A stretch of DNA of 62,548 nucleotides from Geojedonia litorea (GTDB lineage Bacteria; Bacteroidota; Bacteroidia; Flavobacteriales; Flavobacteriaceae). How positions within the stretch are numbered: the stretch's first letter is position 1; each line of letters begins with the position of its first letter. The stretch spans positions 1-62,548 of the forward strand of contig NZ_JBHSGP010000024.1 of assembly GCF_042654525.1 (NCBI RefSeq). Reading direction: 5' to 3'. The position numbers and the translations under genes were made by a program. Below the pieces are notes generated by a model. It was given only the letters and a program-made list of their open reading frames with translations. It was not told the DNA's origin and made no database searches. Positions 8,013 to 16,811 of the stretch are shown here, piece by piece.

Positions 8013-10577
8013 ATGATTGAAGGAGAAAAACTGATTCCCATTAACATCGAAGATGAAATGAAGTCGGCTTACATTGATTATTCAATGTCGGTCATTGTGT
8101 CACGTGCCTTACCAGATGTGAGAGATGGTTTAAAACCAGTTCACAGACGTGTTTTGTATGGTATGCATGAATTAGGTGTAAGATCTAATACGGCACACAA
8201 GAAGTCAGCAAGAATTGTTGGTGAAGTTTTAGGAAAGTACCACCCACATGGTGATACCTCGGTATATGATACTATGGTACGTATGGCTCAAGAATGGAGT
8301 TTGCGCTATATGTTAGTAGATGGTCAAGGTAACTTTGGTTCTATAGATGGCGATAGTCCTGCGGCTATGCGTTACACAGAAGCAAGGATGCGTAAGATTT
8401 CTGAAGACATGTTGGCAGATATTGATAAAGAAACTGTTGACCATAAGTTAAATTTTGATGATACTTTAGAAGAACCTACAGTTCTTCCTACTAGAATCCC
8501 AGGACTATTAGTTAATGGTGCATCTGGTATTGCTGTAGGTATGGCCACAAATATGCCTCCTCACAATTTGAGTGAAGTTGTTGACGGTACAATAGCCTAC
8601 ATCGACAATCCTGATATTGAAATTGACGAGTTGATTACTCATGTAAAAGCTCCCGATTTTCCTACCGGAGGTACTATTTATGGTTACGATGGGGTCCGTG
8701 AAGCTTTTAAAACGGGAAGAGGACGAATCGTCATTAGAGGAAAAGCTAATATAGAAGAAGTACAAGGTCGTGAATCTATAGTTGTTACAGAGATTCCTTA
8801 TCAAGTCAATAAGGCTGATATGATTAAGAAAACTGCGGATCTGGTAAATGACAAAAAAATTGATGGCATTTCTACTATTCGTGATGAATCTGATAGAAAT
8901 GGGATGCGTATCGTATATGTATTAAAGCGTGATGCCATACCAAATATTGTATTAAATACTCTTTATAAATATACCGCGCTACAATCTTCTTTTAGTGTAA
9001 ACAATATTGCATTAGTAAAGGGTAGACCTCAATTATTAAATTTAAAAGAGCTCATTCATCATTTTGTTGAACATCGCCATGAAGTAGTTACACGTAGAAC
9101 TGTTTATGAACTTAGAAAAGCTGAAGAACGTGCTCATATATTAGAAGGTTTAATTATTGCTTCAGATAATATTGATGAAGTTATCGCTTTAATTCGTGCA
9201 TCTTCTAATGCAGATGAAGCTCGTGAGAAATTAATAGAGCGTTTTGAGCTTTCAGAAATTCAGGCTAAAGCTATTGTGGAGATGCGTTTGCGTCAATTAA
9301 CAGGCTTAGAGCAAGACAAACTACGTTCAGAATATGATGAGTTGATGAAGACTATTGAGGATTTAAAAGACATCCTTGATAAAAAAGACCGTCGTATGCA
9401 AATCATTAAGGACGAGCTTATTGTAGTTAAAGATAAATATGGTGATGAGCGTCGCTCTATCATTGAATATGCTGGGGGAGATTTGAGTATCGAAGACATG
9501 ATTGCAGATGAACAAGTTGTGATTACTATTTCTCATGCTGGTTATATCAAGCGTACTTCTTTAACCGAATACAAAACTCAAAATAGAGGAGGGGTTGGGC
9601 AAAAAGCATCAACAACTCGTAATGAAGATTTCCTTGAACACTTATTTGTAGGAACAAATCATCAATATATGTTGTTCTTTACTCAAAAAGGAAAATGTTT
9701 CTGGATGCGCGTTTATGAAATTCCGGAAGGAAGTAAAACTTCTAAAGGAAGAGCAATTCAAAACCTTATTAATATTGAACAAGATGACAAAGTAAAGGCT
9801 TTCATATGTACTCAAGATCTGAAAGATGAAGATTACATCAACAGTCACTATGTGATCATGGCCACAAAGCAAGGTCAAGTAAAGAAAACATCTTTAGAAC
9901 AATATTCTCGTCCGAGAACTAATGGAATTAACGCTATAACTATTAAGGAAGACGATGAACTTCTTGAAGCTAAATTAACAACTGGAAATAGTCAGGTAAT
10001 GTTGGCTTTACGTTCAGGAAAAGCGATTAGATTCGAAGAAAGCAAAACAAGACCTATGGGTCGAAATGCTTCTGGTGTGAGAGGAATTACCCTAGCCAGC
10101 GATAAAGATGAAGTTATAGGTATGGTTGCTGTAGAAAATCCACAAGAAGAAACTGTTTTGGTTGTTTCAGAAAATGGTTATGGCAAAAGAACATTCATTG
10201 ATGATCCGGAAGATGGTGAACCAGTTTATCGTATTACCAATCGAGGTGGAAAAGGTGTAAAAACTATTTCTATTACCGAAAAAACTGGTAATCTTGTAGC
10301 CATAAAAACAGTAACAGATGATGATGATTTAATGATTATCAACAAATCTGGTATTGCTATTAGACTAGAAGTTGCTAACTTACGAACTATGGGAAGAGCC
10401 ACTCAAGGTGTTAAATTAATCAACTTGAAAGGAAACGACTCTATTGCTGCGGTCGCGAAAGTGATGCGAGATGAAGACGAAGAAGACATTTCTGACACAC
10501 TTGAAAACCCGGATGTAGAAGGCAATTCTGAAAATGGCACAACTCTTGATAATTCACAAGACGAAAATAATAATTAA
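8013..10577 (+). CDS. gyrA: DNA gyrase subunit A
   Basis: 854 residues. GyrA cuts and rejoins DNA in the GyrA2GyrB2 complex that introduces negative supercoils. The N-terminal breakage-reunion domain contains the active-site tyrosine in AAMRYTEARM (Tyr121) and the quinolone region HPHGDTSVYD (residues 77-86). The residue matching E. coli Ser83 is Thr82; the residue matching Asp87 is Asp86. The C-terminal beta-pinwheel (about 510-820) has GyrA-box-like turns (QNRGGVGQKA, NRGGKGVKT). The tail is acidic and Asn-rich. It lies 24 nt upstream of the TPR gene, and both may be read from one promoter. Confidence 0.98.
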   Translation: MIEGEKLIPINIEDEMKSAYIDYSMSVIVSRALPDVRDGLKPVHRRVLYGMHELGVRSNTAHKKSARIVGEVLGKYHPHGDTSVYDTMVRMAQEWSLRYMLVDGQGNFGSIDGDSPAAMRYTEARMRKISEDMLADIDKETVDHKLNFDDTLEEPTVLPTRIPGLLVNGASGIAVGMATNMPPHNLSEVVDGTIAYIDNPDIEIDELITHVKAPDFPTGGTIYGYDGVREAFKTGRGRIVIRGKANIEEVQGRESIVVTEIPYQVNKADMIKKTADLVNDKKIDGISTIRDESDRNGMRIVYVLKRDAIPNIVLNTLYKYTALQSSFSVNNIALVKGRPQLLNLKELIHHFVEHRHEVVTRRTVYELRKAEERAHILEGLIIASDNIDEVIALIRASSNADEAREKLIERFELSEIQAKAIVEMRLRQLTGLEQDKLRSEYDELMKTIEDLKDILDKKDRRMQIIKDELIVVKDKYGDERRSIIEYAGGDLSIEDMIADEQVVITISHAGYIKRTSLTEYKTQNRGGVGQKASTTRNEDFLEHLFVGTNHQYMLFFTQKGKCFWMRVYEIPEGSKTSKGRAIQNLINIEQDDKVKAFICTQDLKDEDYINSHYVIMATKQGQVKKTSLEQYSRPRTNGINAITIKEDDELLEAKLTTGNSQVMLALRSGKAIRFEESKTRPMGRNASGVRGITLASDKDEVIGMVAVENPQEETVLVVSENGYGKRTFIDDPEDGEPVYRITNRGGKGVKTISITEKTGNLVAIKTVTDDDDLMIINKSGIAIRLEVANLRTMGRATQGVKLINLKGNDSIAAVAKVMRDEDEEDISDTLENPDVEGNSENGTTLDNSQDENNN

Positions 10578-10601
10578 CTCAAAAACTTAAATTTAACTAA
10601 A

Positions 10602-11876
10602 ATGAAAAAAAGATTAATCATTGCTTTAGCCCTTATGGTTAGTGGTTTTTCTTTCGCACAGAAAGATGAAATAAAAACTGCTGAAAAAGCATTAAAAGAT
10701 AATAATTTCGCAGAAGCTAAATCTGCGTTAAATGCGGCACAATCATTAATTGGTTCTGCTGACGAAAAAACCCAAGCCAAATATTACTTCCTAAAAGGAC
10801 AAGCATTGTATGCTAATGGTGCTGGGTCCAATGCTGACATTGATGCGGCCATTGAAAGTTTTACAAAAGTAAAAAAGATTGAAGCCGATTCTGGTAAAGA
10901 AAAATACAGCTCTGAAGTTGATGAAATTAAAACGCAAATGTTGAGCAACTTTTTAACAAAAGGTCAAACTGCTCTAGAACAAAAACAATATCTCAAATCC
11001 TCAGATCATTTTGAGAAAGCTTATAGAATGTCTCTAAAAGATACAGTCTATCTATATTATGCTGCTTCTACCGCAGTATCAGCACAAGATTATGATAAAT
11101 CATTAGGTCTTTATGAAGAATTAAAAGCTTTAGGTTTCACCGGTATAGAAATGGAATATACTGCCGTAAATAAGGAAACTAATGAAGAAGAAAATTTTAC
11201 TAATAAAAGCATGAGAGATATTGCAATGAAATCTGGGGATTACATCAAACCTCAAGATAAGAAAAGCGAATCTAAAGCTTCAGAAATCATGAAAAATATT
11301 GCTCTTATTTATGTAAGTAAAGGTGATAACGAAAAAGCGATTTCTGCTATTAAAGATGCTCGTCAACAAGATCCTGATGATTTAAATCTTCTTATTACTG
11401 AAGCTAACGTGCATTTAAAGTTAGGAAATAGAGATGAATTTAAAGTTTTAATGGAAGAAGCTACTACAAAAGATCCTGATAATGCCGAATTGCAATACAA
11501 TCTAGGCGTTATAGCAGCTGAAGGTGGTGATAACGAAGCTGCTAAAAAGTACTATGCAAGAGCAATTGAATTAAATCCAGAATATGCTGATGCACAAAAT
11601 AATATGGCAGTATTAATTCTTGCAAAGGATGAAGAAATTATTGAAAAAATGAATGCTCTTGGGAATTCAGCAGCAGATAATAAAAAATATGATGAGTATA
11701 AAGCAGCAAGATTGGATCTCTATAGAGATGCAATTCCATATTTAGAAAAAGCTTATAAAATTAAACCTAATGTGTCTACCGCTAAAACCTTAATGAATAT
11801 TTACAGTGCTATTGGTGATACTGTTAAGTTCAAAGAAATGAAAGCTAAAGTTGAGGCTTTAGAGAACGGAAACTAA
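10602..11876 (+). CDS. Exported tetratricopeptide-repeat protein
   Basis: 424 residues starting with a signal peptide (MKKRLIIALALMVSGFSFAQ). Several TPR units are visible, for example AEKALKDNNFAEAKSALNAAQ, ALEQKQYLKSSDHFEKAYRM, NIALIYVSKGDNEKAISAIKDARQQDPDDLNL and YNLGVIAAEGGDNEAAKKYY followed by ARAIELNPEYADAQNNMAVL. Such proteins act as periplasmic protein-protein scaffolds. The position directly after gyrA is probably conserved synteny rather than a functional link. A strong terminator follows. The exact partner is unknown. Confidence 0.9.
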   Translation: MKKRLIIALALMVSGFSFAQKDEIKTAEKALKDNNFAEAKSALNAAQSLIGSADEKTQAKYYFLKGQALYANGAGSNADIDAAIESFTKVKKIEADSGKEKYSSEVDEIKTQMLSNFLTKGQTALEQKQYLKSSDHFEKAYRMSLKDTVYLYYAASTAVSAQDYDKSLGLYEELKALGFTGIEMEYTAVNKETNEEENFTNKSMRDIAMKSGDYIKPQDKKSESKASEIMKNIALIYVSKGDNEKAISAIKDARQQDPDDLNLLITEANVHLKLGNRDEFKVLMEEATTKDPDNAELQYNLGVIAAEGGDNEAAKKYYARAIELNPEYADAQNNMAVLILAKDEEIIEKMNALGNSAADNKKYDEYKAARLDLYRDAIPYLEKAYKIKPNVSTAKTLMNIYSAIGDTVKFKEMKAKVEALENGN

Positions 11877-11899
11877 ATTAAAAGGACATTTAATTATAT

Positions 11900-11930
11900 A
11901 AAAAAGCTGCAAAATAATTGCAGCTTTTTT
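11900..11930. terminator. Bidirectional terminator between the TPR gene and the NlpC/P60 gene
   Basis: A 13-bp stem (AAAAAAGCTGCAA / TTGCAGCTTTTTT, loop AATAA) flanked by A and T tracts. Its right end overlaps the stop region of the convergent minus-strand gene. Confidence 0.9.
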
Positions 11931-12679
11931 TATATAATCTTTTTAATAACTCGAAGCTTATGGGTATGCATGCTTTTGTCTACATTATAAATTCCTGAAT
12001 GGTCCAGCCTATCAATTCTAACTTTACCATGTGCATGGATGATGTAATTATCTTCCATAATTATACCCACATGAGTAATATGTCCCTCGCTATTGTCGAA
12101 AAAAGCAAGATCTCCAGGCTCGCTCTCTTCAATAAAACTTAAAGCATCACCTTGTGTGGCTTGCTGTGAAGCATCACGCAGTAATTTGTATCCATTAAGC
12201 TTATATACCATTTGAGTAAATCCTGAGCAATCAATACCAAAAGGCGTTTTTCCACCCCAAAGGTAAGGTGTGTTAAGGTAGGTGAAAGCCGTTTCTATTA
12301 AGTGTGATTTAGGTAATTGTTTATTTGTATGATTACCTTCGTGAGTATGATTCAATAACTTTAATCCATTCAAGGACGATCCCATTGGAATTGTAAAAAG
12401 TTGATGATTTTCATTTTCAACAAACTCAACTAGATCAGTTGAAAGCTTGAGTGCCTGTGAATTTAAGGCTTTATAGTCATCTTCAGTAATTTCTGTATAC
12501 TGTTTATTATCAATCCAACCTTCGTACTTATCGAATGCTAAACGAATTCGACTCCATGATTTACGTTGCTCAAGAATTTTAAATATATCTCCATAAAGGA
12601 GTTGCGAGATTAATTCACTTTTATCTGAAGGTTCAGGCCTTAAAGGCACAATGCTTAAATTACAAATTCCGTATTGCAT
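11930..12679 (-). CDS. NlpC/P60 (C40) peptidoglycan endopeptidase with N-terminal SH3 domain
   Basis: 249 residues from the ATG at 12679; a TTG one codon upstream is a less likely start. Residues about 5-65 form an SH3-like domain (NLSIVPLRPEPSDKSELISQ...GWIDNKQY). Residues about 125-245 are the NlpC/P60 peptidase with Cys151 (GIDCSGF), His203 (GHITHVG) and a third polar residue at His215 (IIHAHG), the complete catalytic set. It should cut peptide stems of peptidoglycan. No clear signal peptide is seen, so export or a role in muropeptide recycling is open. It starts 10 nt after the stop of the thiolase gene on the same strand, so the two are probably co-transcribed. Confidence 0.92.
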   Translation of the reverse strand: MQYGICNLSIVPLRPEPSDKSELISQLLYGDIFKILEQRKSWSRIRLAFDKYEGWIDNKQYTEITEDDYKALNSQALKLSTDLVEFVENENHQLFTIPMGSSLNGLKLLNHTHEGNHTNKQLPKSHLIETAFTYLNTPYLWGGKTPFGIDCSGFTQMVYKLNGYKLLRDASQQATQGDALSFIEESEPGDLAFFDNSEGHITHVGIIMEDNYIIHAHGKVRIDRLDHSGIYNVDKSMHTHKLRVIKKII

Positions 12680-12688
12680 CAATAATAT

Positions 12689-13867
12689 TTAGTTACGCTC
12701 TATAACAATTGCAGATGCACCACCGCCGCCATTACAAATAGCAGCAGCACCAATTTTTGCATTATGTTGTTCTAAAATATTTAATAAAGTAATTATAATT
12801 CGAACTCCAGAACATCCCAAAGGATGACCAAGTGACACTGCACCACCATTAACATTGACATTACTATCATTTAAACCAAGTAATTTCATATTGGCTAAAC
12901 CAACTACTGAAAAAGCTTCATTAAATTCAAAAAAATCCACATCGTTTAATGAAATTCCAGCTTTATCTAATGCCTTTGGAAGTGCTTTAGCAGGAGCTGT
13001 GGTAAACCATTTTGGTTCATGAGCGGCATCGGCATAACTTTTTATAGTTGCCAATGGTTTTATTCCAAGTTCCATTGCTTTTTCCTTACTCATTAAAACA
13101 ACCGCGCCAGCACCATCATTTATTGTTGAGGCATTAGCAGCTGTAACTGTTCCATCTTTTGTAAAAGCGGGACGCAAAGAAGGAATTTTTTCCAATTTCA
13201 CATTCGTATATTCTTCATCTTTAGAAACTACTATGGCATCACCACGTCGTTGTGGCACTTCAACAGGAACTACTTCATTATCAAATTTTCCAGTTTCCCA
13301 GGCTTTAGCTGATCTATTATAGGACTGTATGGCAAAAGCATCTTGATCTTCACGCGAAAAATTATATTCAGTTGCACAAGCATCTGCACAAACGCCCATA
13401 GCATTTTGATCATAGGCGTCAACTAAACCGTCTTTTTGCATGCCATCTTCAAGTGTAGATGGACCAAATTTAGTTCCTGTTCTCGCATGAAAATAATGGG
13501 GAATTAAACTCATATTCTCCATACCACCAGCAACTACGATATTAACATCACCAAGTGCAATAGCTTGCGCGCCTTGCATCACAGCTTTCATTCCTGAAGC
13601 ACAAACCTTATTAACAGTTGTACAAGGTACAGTGTTTGGTATTCCTGCATAAATAGCTGCCTGCCTTGCTGGTGCTTGACCAGTTCCTGCTTGAACTACA
13701 TTTCCCATTAACACTTCTTCAACGAGTTCTGGTTTTAAGCTGATTTTTTCAAGTGCGCCTTTAATGGCAATTGCACCTAATTTAGGAGCTGGCACTGTTG
13801 AAAGACTACCTAAAAAACTACCAATTGGTGTCCTTGCTGCTGATACGATAACGACCTCTTTACTCAT
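12689..13867 (-). CDS. Acetyl-CoA C-acyltransferase (thiolase)
   Basis: 392 residues from ATG 13867; a TTG two codons upstream is less likely. A thiolase of the acetyl-CoA acetyltransferase type: the nucleophilic cysteine in VNKVCASGMKAV (Cys89), the C-terminal GHPLGCSG histidine motif and the CNGGGGASA cysteine motif are all present. It condenses or cleaves acetyl-CoA/acyl-CoA in fatty acid or ketone-body metabolism in the cytoplasm. It is first in a two-gene unit with the NlpC/P60 gene and divergent from the HD-domain gene. Direction (biosynthetic or degradative) cannot be decided from sequence alone. Confidence 0.95.
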   Translation of the reverse strand: MSKEVVIVSAARTPIGSFLGSLSTVPAPKLGAIAIKGALEKISLKPELVEEVLMGNVVQAGTGQAPARQAAIYAGIPNTVPCTTVNKVCASGMKAVMQGAQAIALGDVNIVVAGGMENMSLIPHYFHARTGTKFGPSTLEDGMQKDGLVDAYDQNAMGVCADACATEYNFSREDQDAFAIQSYNRSAKAWETGKFDNEVVPVEVPQRRGDAIVVSKDEEYTNVKLEKIPSLRPAFTKDGTVTAANASTINDGAGAVVLMSKEKAMELGIKPLATIKSYADAAHEPKWFTTAPAKALPKALDKAGISLNDVDFFEFNEAFSVVGLANMKLLGLNDSNVNVNGGAVSLGHPLGCSGVRIIITLLNILEQHNAKIGAAAICNGGGGASAIVIERN

Positions 13868-14037
13868 TTTCAATTCATTTGATTTTTACAGCCGTAAAAT
13901 TAATCAAATTTTAGGAGACTATAGAACGAATTAAGATTAACCTCGGGTTTAAATAAAGTCAATGAATGTGTTTTAACTTCAACTCTTAAAAATGAATGAA
14001 TTACTCTATTTAAGCTCAAAGTACTTTATTAATTTAT

Positions 14038-14045
14038 TACTTTTG
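14038..14045 (+). promoter_or_regulatory. -7 element upstream of the 7TM-HD gene
   Basis: TACTTTTG is an exact TAnnTTTG match ending 20 nt before the ATG at 14066. No TTG -33 box is present at the usual place. Confidence 0.45.
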
Positions 14046-14065
14046 AATCTAAACTCAATTTCTGC

Positions 14066-16111
14066 ATGAAAGATTTTATTAATGCGCTTTATAGAAATCA
14101 TTCCTTGGCTTATAAAGTGCTTTTATTTTTCAGTACGACTTTTTTAATCGTTTACCTGTTTCCAAAAAGCGGAAAGTTTAAATATAATTTTGACAAAGGG
14201 AAGCCCTGGCAGTCTGAAAATTTATTAGCGCCTTTTGATTTCGCCATTAAAAAATCTTCCGAAGAACTAGAGAAGGAGCGTTTGGCTCTTACGCAAAATA
14301 GCCCTGTATATTTTGATATAAACACCACTATTGAAGCTGATGTTTTTGAAGCCTATAAAACCCAGTTTCGTGAAGTCATTGTTGATTCAACAAGGAGTTT
14401 TGATCAACGACTATATAATATCGGGATAGAAATTTTAGTGGACCTTTATGATCCAGGAATACTAGATGAAGATTACAACTACGAGGCCGATAAAAAAGTA
14501 GTTCTGCTTGAGAATCAAGTTCAAAAAGAAGAAGCCCTATTTTCCGATTTTACAAGTTTGAATTCGTTTCGAAGTATAACCGAACGCCAATTAGATTTGA
14601 AAGGCTATTCAAAATATGCGCCAAGCCTAATATCCTTATACTTTGATATTATTAAACCTAATGTCAAACTCAATGTTTCTTTAACGGAAAAAGCATCACA
14701 AGAAGAATTAAATAAAATTTCTCCAACACGAGGAAGTATCGAAAAAGGGACGCTTATTGTTTCAAAGGGTGAAATTATAGATGCTAATACATATGATATC
14801 CTTAAATCATTACAGTCTGAATATGAGTCCCAAGTGTGGACAGAGTCAGGCTATAACTGGGTTATTTTTGCTTATACAGTATTAGTTTCATTGACCTTAT
14901 TAATGCTTTTATTGTTTTTAAGGAAATACAGAATGGAAGTGTTTTTGGACAATACTAAAGTCACTTTTATTTTCTTCAACATTTTTTTAATGATCTTTCT
15001 TACAACTTTGATTATTAACTACAACTCAAAATACGTCTACGTTATACCATTATGTGTGCTTCCGTTAGTATTCAAAGCTTTTTTTGATGCAAGATTGGGG
15101 TTATTTGCACATGTTTTAACCGTTTTATTATTAGGCTTTGTTGTTCCTAATAGTTATGAATACATGTTTTTGCAAATCATTGCCGGAATTGTAACTATTT
15201 TAACGGTTTCAGAACTTTATAAGCGTGCCAATCTCTTTATTTCAGTTGGGCAAATTACCCTAATTTATATCATAGCCTATTTTGCCTTTTTTGTAATTCA
15301 CGAAGGATCAGTGAACAATTTAAATTTTGAAACCTTTGGTTTATTTATTTTATGCGGATTAGCAACCTTATTTGTACAACCATTGATTTACATATATGAA
15401 AAGGTTTTTGGTTTGGTATCAGACGTATCCTTGCTCGAATTATCGGATACCAACACGAAATTATTAAAAGAGTTATCAAACAAAGCACCAGGCACATTTC
15501 ATCATTCATTAAATGTGGCTAATTTAGCTGAAGCTTCAGCCAATGAAATAGGAGCCAATGCTATGTTAGTACGGGTTGGAGCACTTTATCATGATATTGG
15601 TAAAATGAAGAATCCAACTTATTTTACCGAAAATCAATCCACGGGAATTAATCCGCATGACGAATTATCTGCAAAAGAAAGTGCTAAAATTATTATAGAT
15701 CACGTCATTGATGGTATTGAAATTGCAAAGAAAAATAATCTGCCAGATCGGGTAATTGATTTTATTAGAACACACCATGGCTCAAGTCTTGTTTACTATT
15801 TTTACAATAAAGAAAAGGAATTGGATGAAGATTTAGATAAAGAAGAATTTAGATACCCTGGGCCAAAACCCTTTAGTAAAGAAACAGCAATTCTAATGAT
15901 GTGTGATAGTGTTGAGGCTGCATCCAAAAGTTTAAAAGAACCTTCAACACCTAAAATAGACAAGTTTGTTGAGTCTATAATTGGAAAACAAATGGAAAGT
16001 GGTCAATTTTTAAATGCTAACATCACTTTTAAGGAGATACAATCCATAAAGAAAGTACTGAAAATTAAGCTCGCCAATATTTTTCATTTGCGAATTGAGT
16101 ATCCTGAATAA
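14066..16111 (+). CDS. 7TM-HD membrane phosphohydrolase, PgpH-like (probable c-di-AMP phosphodiesterase)
   Basis: 681 residues. One N-terminal membrane segment (about 17-34), a large extracytoplasmic 7TMR-HD extracellular domain (about 40-255), then about seven membrane segments (about 262-455) and a cytoplasmic HD domain. The HD domain starts at TFHHSLNVANLAEA (about 477) and has the HD-IG motif YHDIGKM (about 507-513) and HHGSS (about 570). This is the architecture of PgpH, which hydrolyses cyclic di-AMP in Firmicutes and other bacteria. The role in Bacteroidota is inferred by architecture. It stands alone, upstream of the tRNA cluster. Confidence 0.9.
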   Translation: MKDFINALYRNHSLAYKVLLFFSTTFLIVYLFPKSGKFKYNFDKGKPWQSENLLAPFDFAIKKSSEELEKERLALTQNSPVYFDINTTIEADVFEAYKTQFREVIVDSTRSFDQRLYNIGIEILVDLYDPGILDEDYNYEADKKVVLLENQVQKEEALFSDFTSLNSFRSITERQLDLKGYSKYAPSLISLYFDIIKPNVKLNVSLTEKASQEELNKISPTRGSIEKGTLIVSKGEIIDANTYDILKSLQSEYESQVWTESGYNWVIFAYTVLVSLTLLMLLLFLRKYRMEVFLDNTKVTFIFFNIFLMIFLTTLIINYNSKYVYVIPLCVLPLVFKAFFDARLGLFAHVLTVLLLGFVVPNSYEYMFLQIIAGIVTILTVSELYKRANLFISVGQITLIYIIAYFAFFVIHEGSVNNLNFETFGLFILCGLATLFVQPLIYIYEKVFGLVSDVSLLELSDTNTKLLKELSNKAPGTFHHSLNVANLAEASANEIGANAMLVRVGALYHDIGKMKNPTYFTENQSTGINPHDELSAKESAKIIIDHVIDGIEIAKKNNLPDRVIDFIRTHHGSSLVYYFYNKEKELDEDLDKEEFRYPGPKPFSKETAILMMCDSVEAASKSLKEPSTPKIDKFVESIIGKQMESGQFLNANITFKEIQSIKKVLKIKLANIFHLRIEYPE

Positions 16112-16138
16112 TTAATTGGGAAAAAGTTCAAAAAATAG

Positions 16139-16169
16139 TTGCGTTCTTTGTAATGAAAAGTTACATTTG
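16139..16169 (+). promoter_or_regulatory. Promoter of the tRNA-Ser/Pro/Arg cluster
   Basis: TTG (16139-16141), 20 nt, TACATTTG (16162-16169), an exact match to the Bacteroidota consensus, 36 nt before the first tRNA. It serves as an internal reference for spacing used elsewhere in this window. Confidence 0.75.
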
Positions 16170-16205
16170 CATCCGCTTTTACAGAAAAGTTCTTTACAAT
16201 ATTTA

Positions 16206-16289
16206 GGAGAGGTGCCAGAGTGGTAATGGAGCAGATTGCTAATCTGTCGACGGGAAACTGTCGCCGGGGTTCGAGTCCCCGTCTCTCCG
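16206..16289 (+). tRNA. tRNA-Ser (anticodon GCT)
   Basis: 7-bp acceptor stem GGAGAGG / TCTCTCC (one G-T), anticodon stem-loop GCAGA-TTGCTAA-TCTGT, a long class II variable arm (GACGGGAAACTGTC) and a TTCGAGT T-loop. 3' CCA is not encoded. Confidence 0.95.
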
Positions 16290-16309
16290 CAAATTATTTA
16301 ACACCTAAT

Positions 16310-16384
16310 CGGGGTGTAGCGTAGCCCGGTCATCGCGCCTGCTTTGGGAGCAGGAGGTCGCAGGTTCGAATCCTGCCACCCCGA
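16310..16384 (+). tRNA. tRNA-Pro (anticodon TGG)
   Basis: Acceptor CGGGGTG / CACCCCG, anticodon stem-loop CCTGC-TTTGGGA-GCAGG and T-arm GCAGG-TTCGAAT-CCTGC. CCA is not encoded. Confidence 0.95.
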
Positions 16385-16489
16385 CAAAAAAGAGGTCGTC
16401 ACGTTCAAAAGGAGTGACGCCCAAACAAATTAGTGATCATTATGTCTAAAAACTTGATCACAACGATTTCAGAATTTTAATTCTTGAAG

Positions 16490-16563
16490 GGTCGCGTAGC
16501 TCAGTTGGATAGAGCATCTGCCTTCTAAGCAGACGGTCACAGGTTCGAATCCTGTCGCGATCA
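16490..16563 (+). tRNA. tRNA-Arg (anticodon TCT)
   Basis: Acceptor GGTCGCG / CGCGATC (one G-T), anticodon stem-loop TCTGC-CTTCTAA-GCAGA and T-arm ACAGG-TTCGAAT-CCTGT. CCA is not encoded. An integrase gene begins 230 nt downstream, so its 3' end is the likely attachment site of the element that follows. Confidence 0.95.
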
Positions 16564-16568
16564 CAAAA

Positions 16569-16583
16569 ACGTTTTCAAAACGT
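16569..16583. repeat. Perfect palindrome immediately after tRNA-Arg
   Basis: ACGTTTT-C-AAAACGT, 7-bp arms around one base, 6 nt after the last tRNA base. It may be part of the attachment site or a recombinase/accessory site. Confidence 0.5.
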
Positions 16584-16586
16584 ATC

Positions 16587-16620
16587 AAAACCTTGCAAAC
16601 TATATGATTTGCAAGGTTTT
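16587..16620 (+). terminator. Terminator of the tRNA cluster
   Basis: A perfect 13-bp stem (AAAACCTTGCAAA / TTTGCAAGGTTTT) with an 8-nt loop ending in a T run, 24 nt after tRNA-Arg. Confidence 0.85.
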
Positions 16621-16673
16621 ATAGTTTTTAGGATATCATAAATTTTGATATGATTTGATATCTTTGGTTCACA

Positions 16674-16811
16674 ATTCGGTCAACAGAATAAAATGAAAAA
16701 AGTGTTGACCGAATAAGGCCTTAAAATACTGTATTTCAAATAGTTGATTTGACTTTCGTCTTTAGTAAAATGTATAATTAAACGACGACAACTATGAAAA
16801 ATCGGTCAACA
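16674..16811. promoter_or_regulatory. Three copies of the 10-mer TCGGTCAACA around the integrase start
   Basis: Direct copy at 16676-16685, inverted copy at 16703-16712 (together a 12-bp perfect inverted repeat, ATTCGGTCAACA / TGTTGACCGAAT, at 16674-16714), and a direct copy at 16802-16811 inside the first codons of the integrase. A weak TTTG (16748-16751) / TATAATTA (16773-16780) promoter lies between them. Either operators of an integrase repressor or arm-type recombinase sites would fit. Confidence 0.6.
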
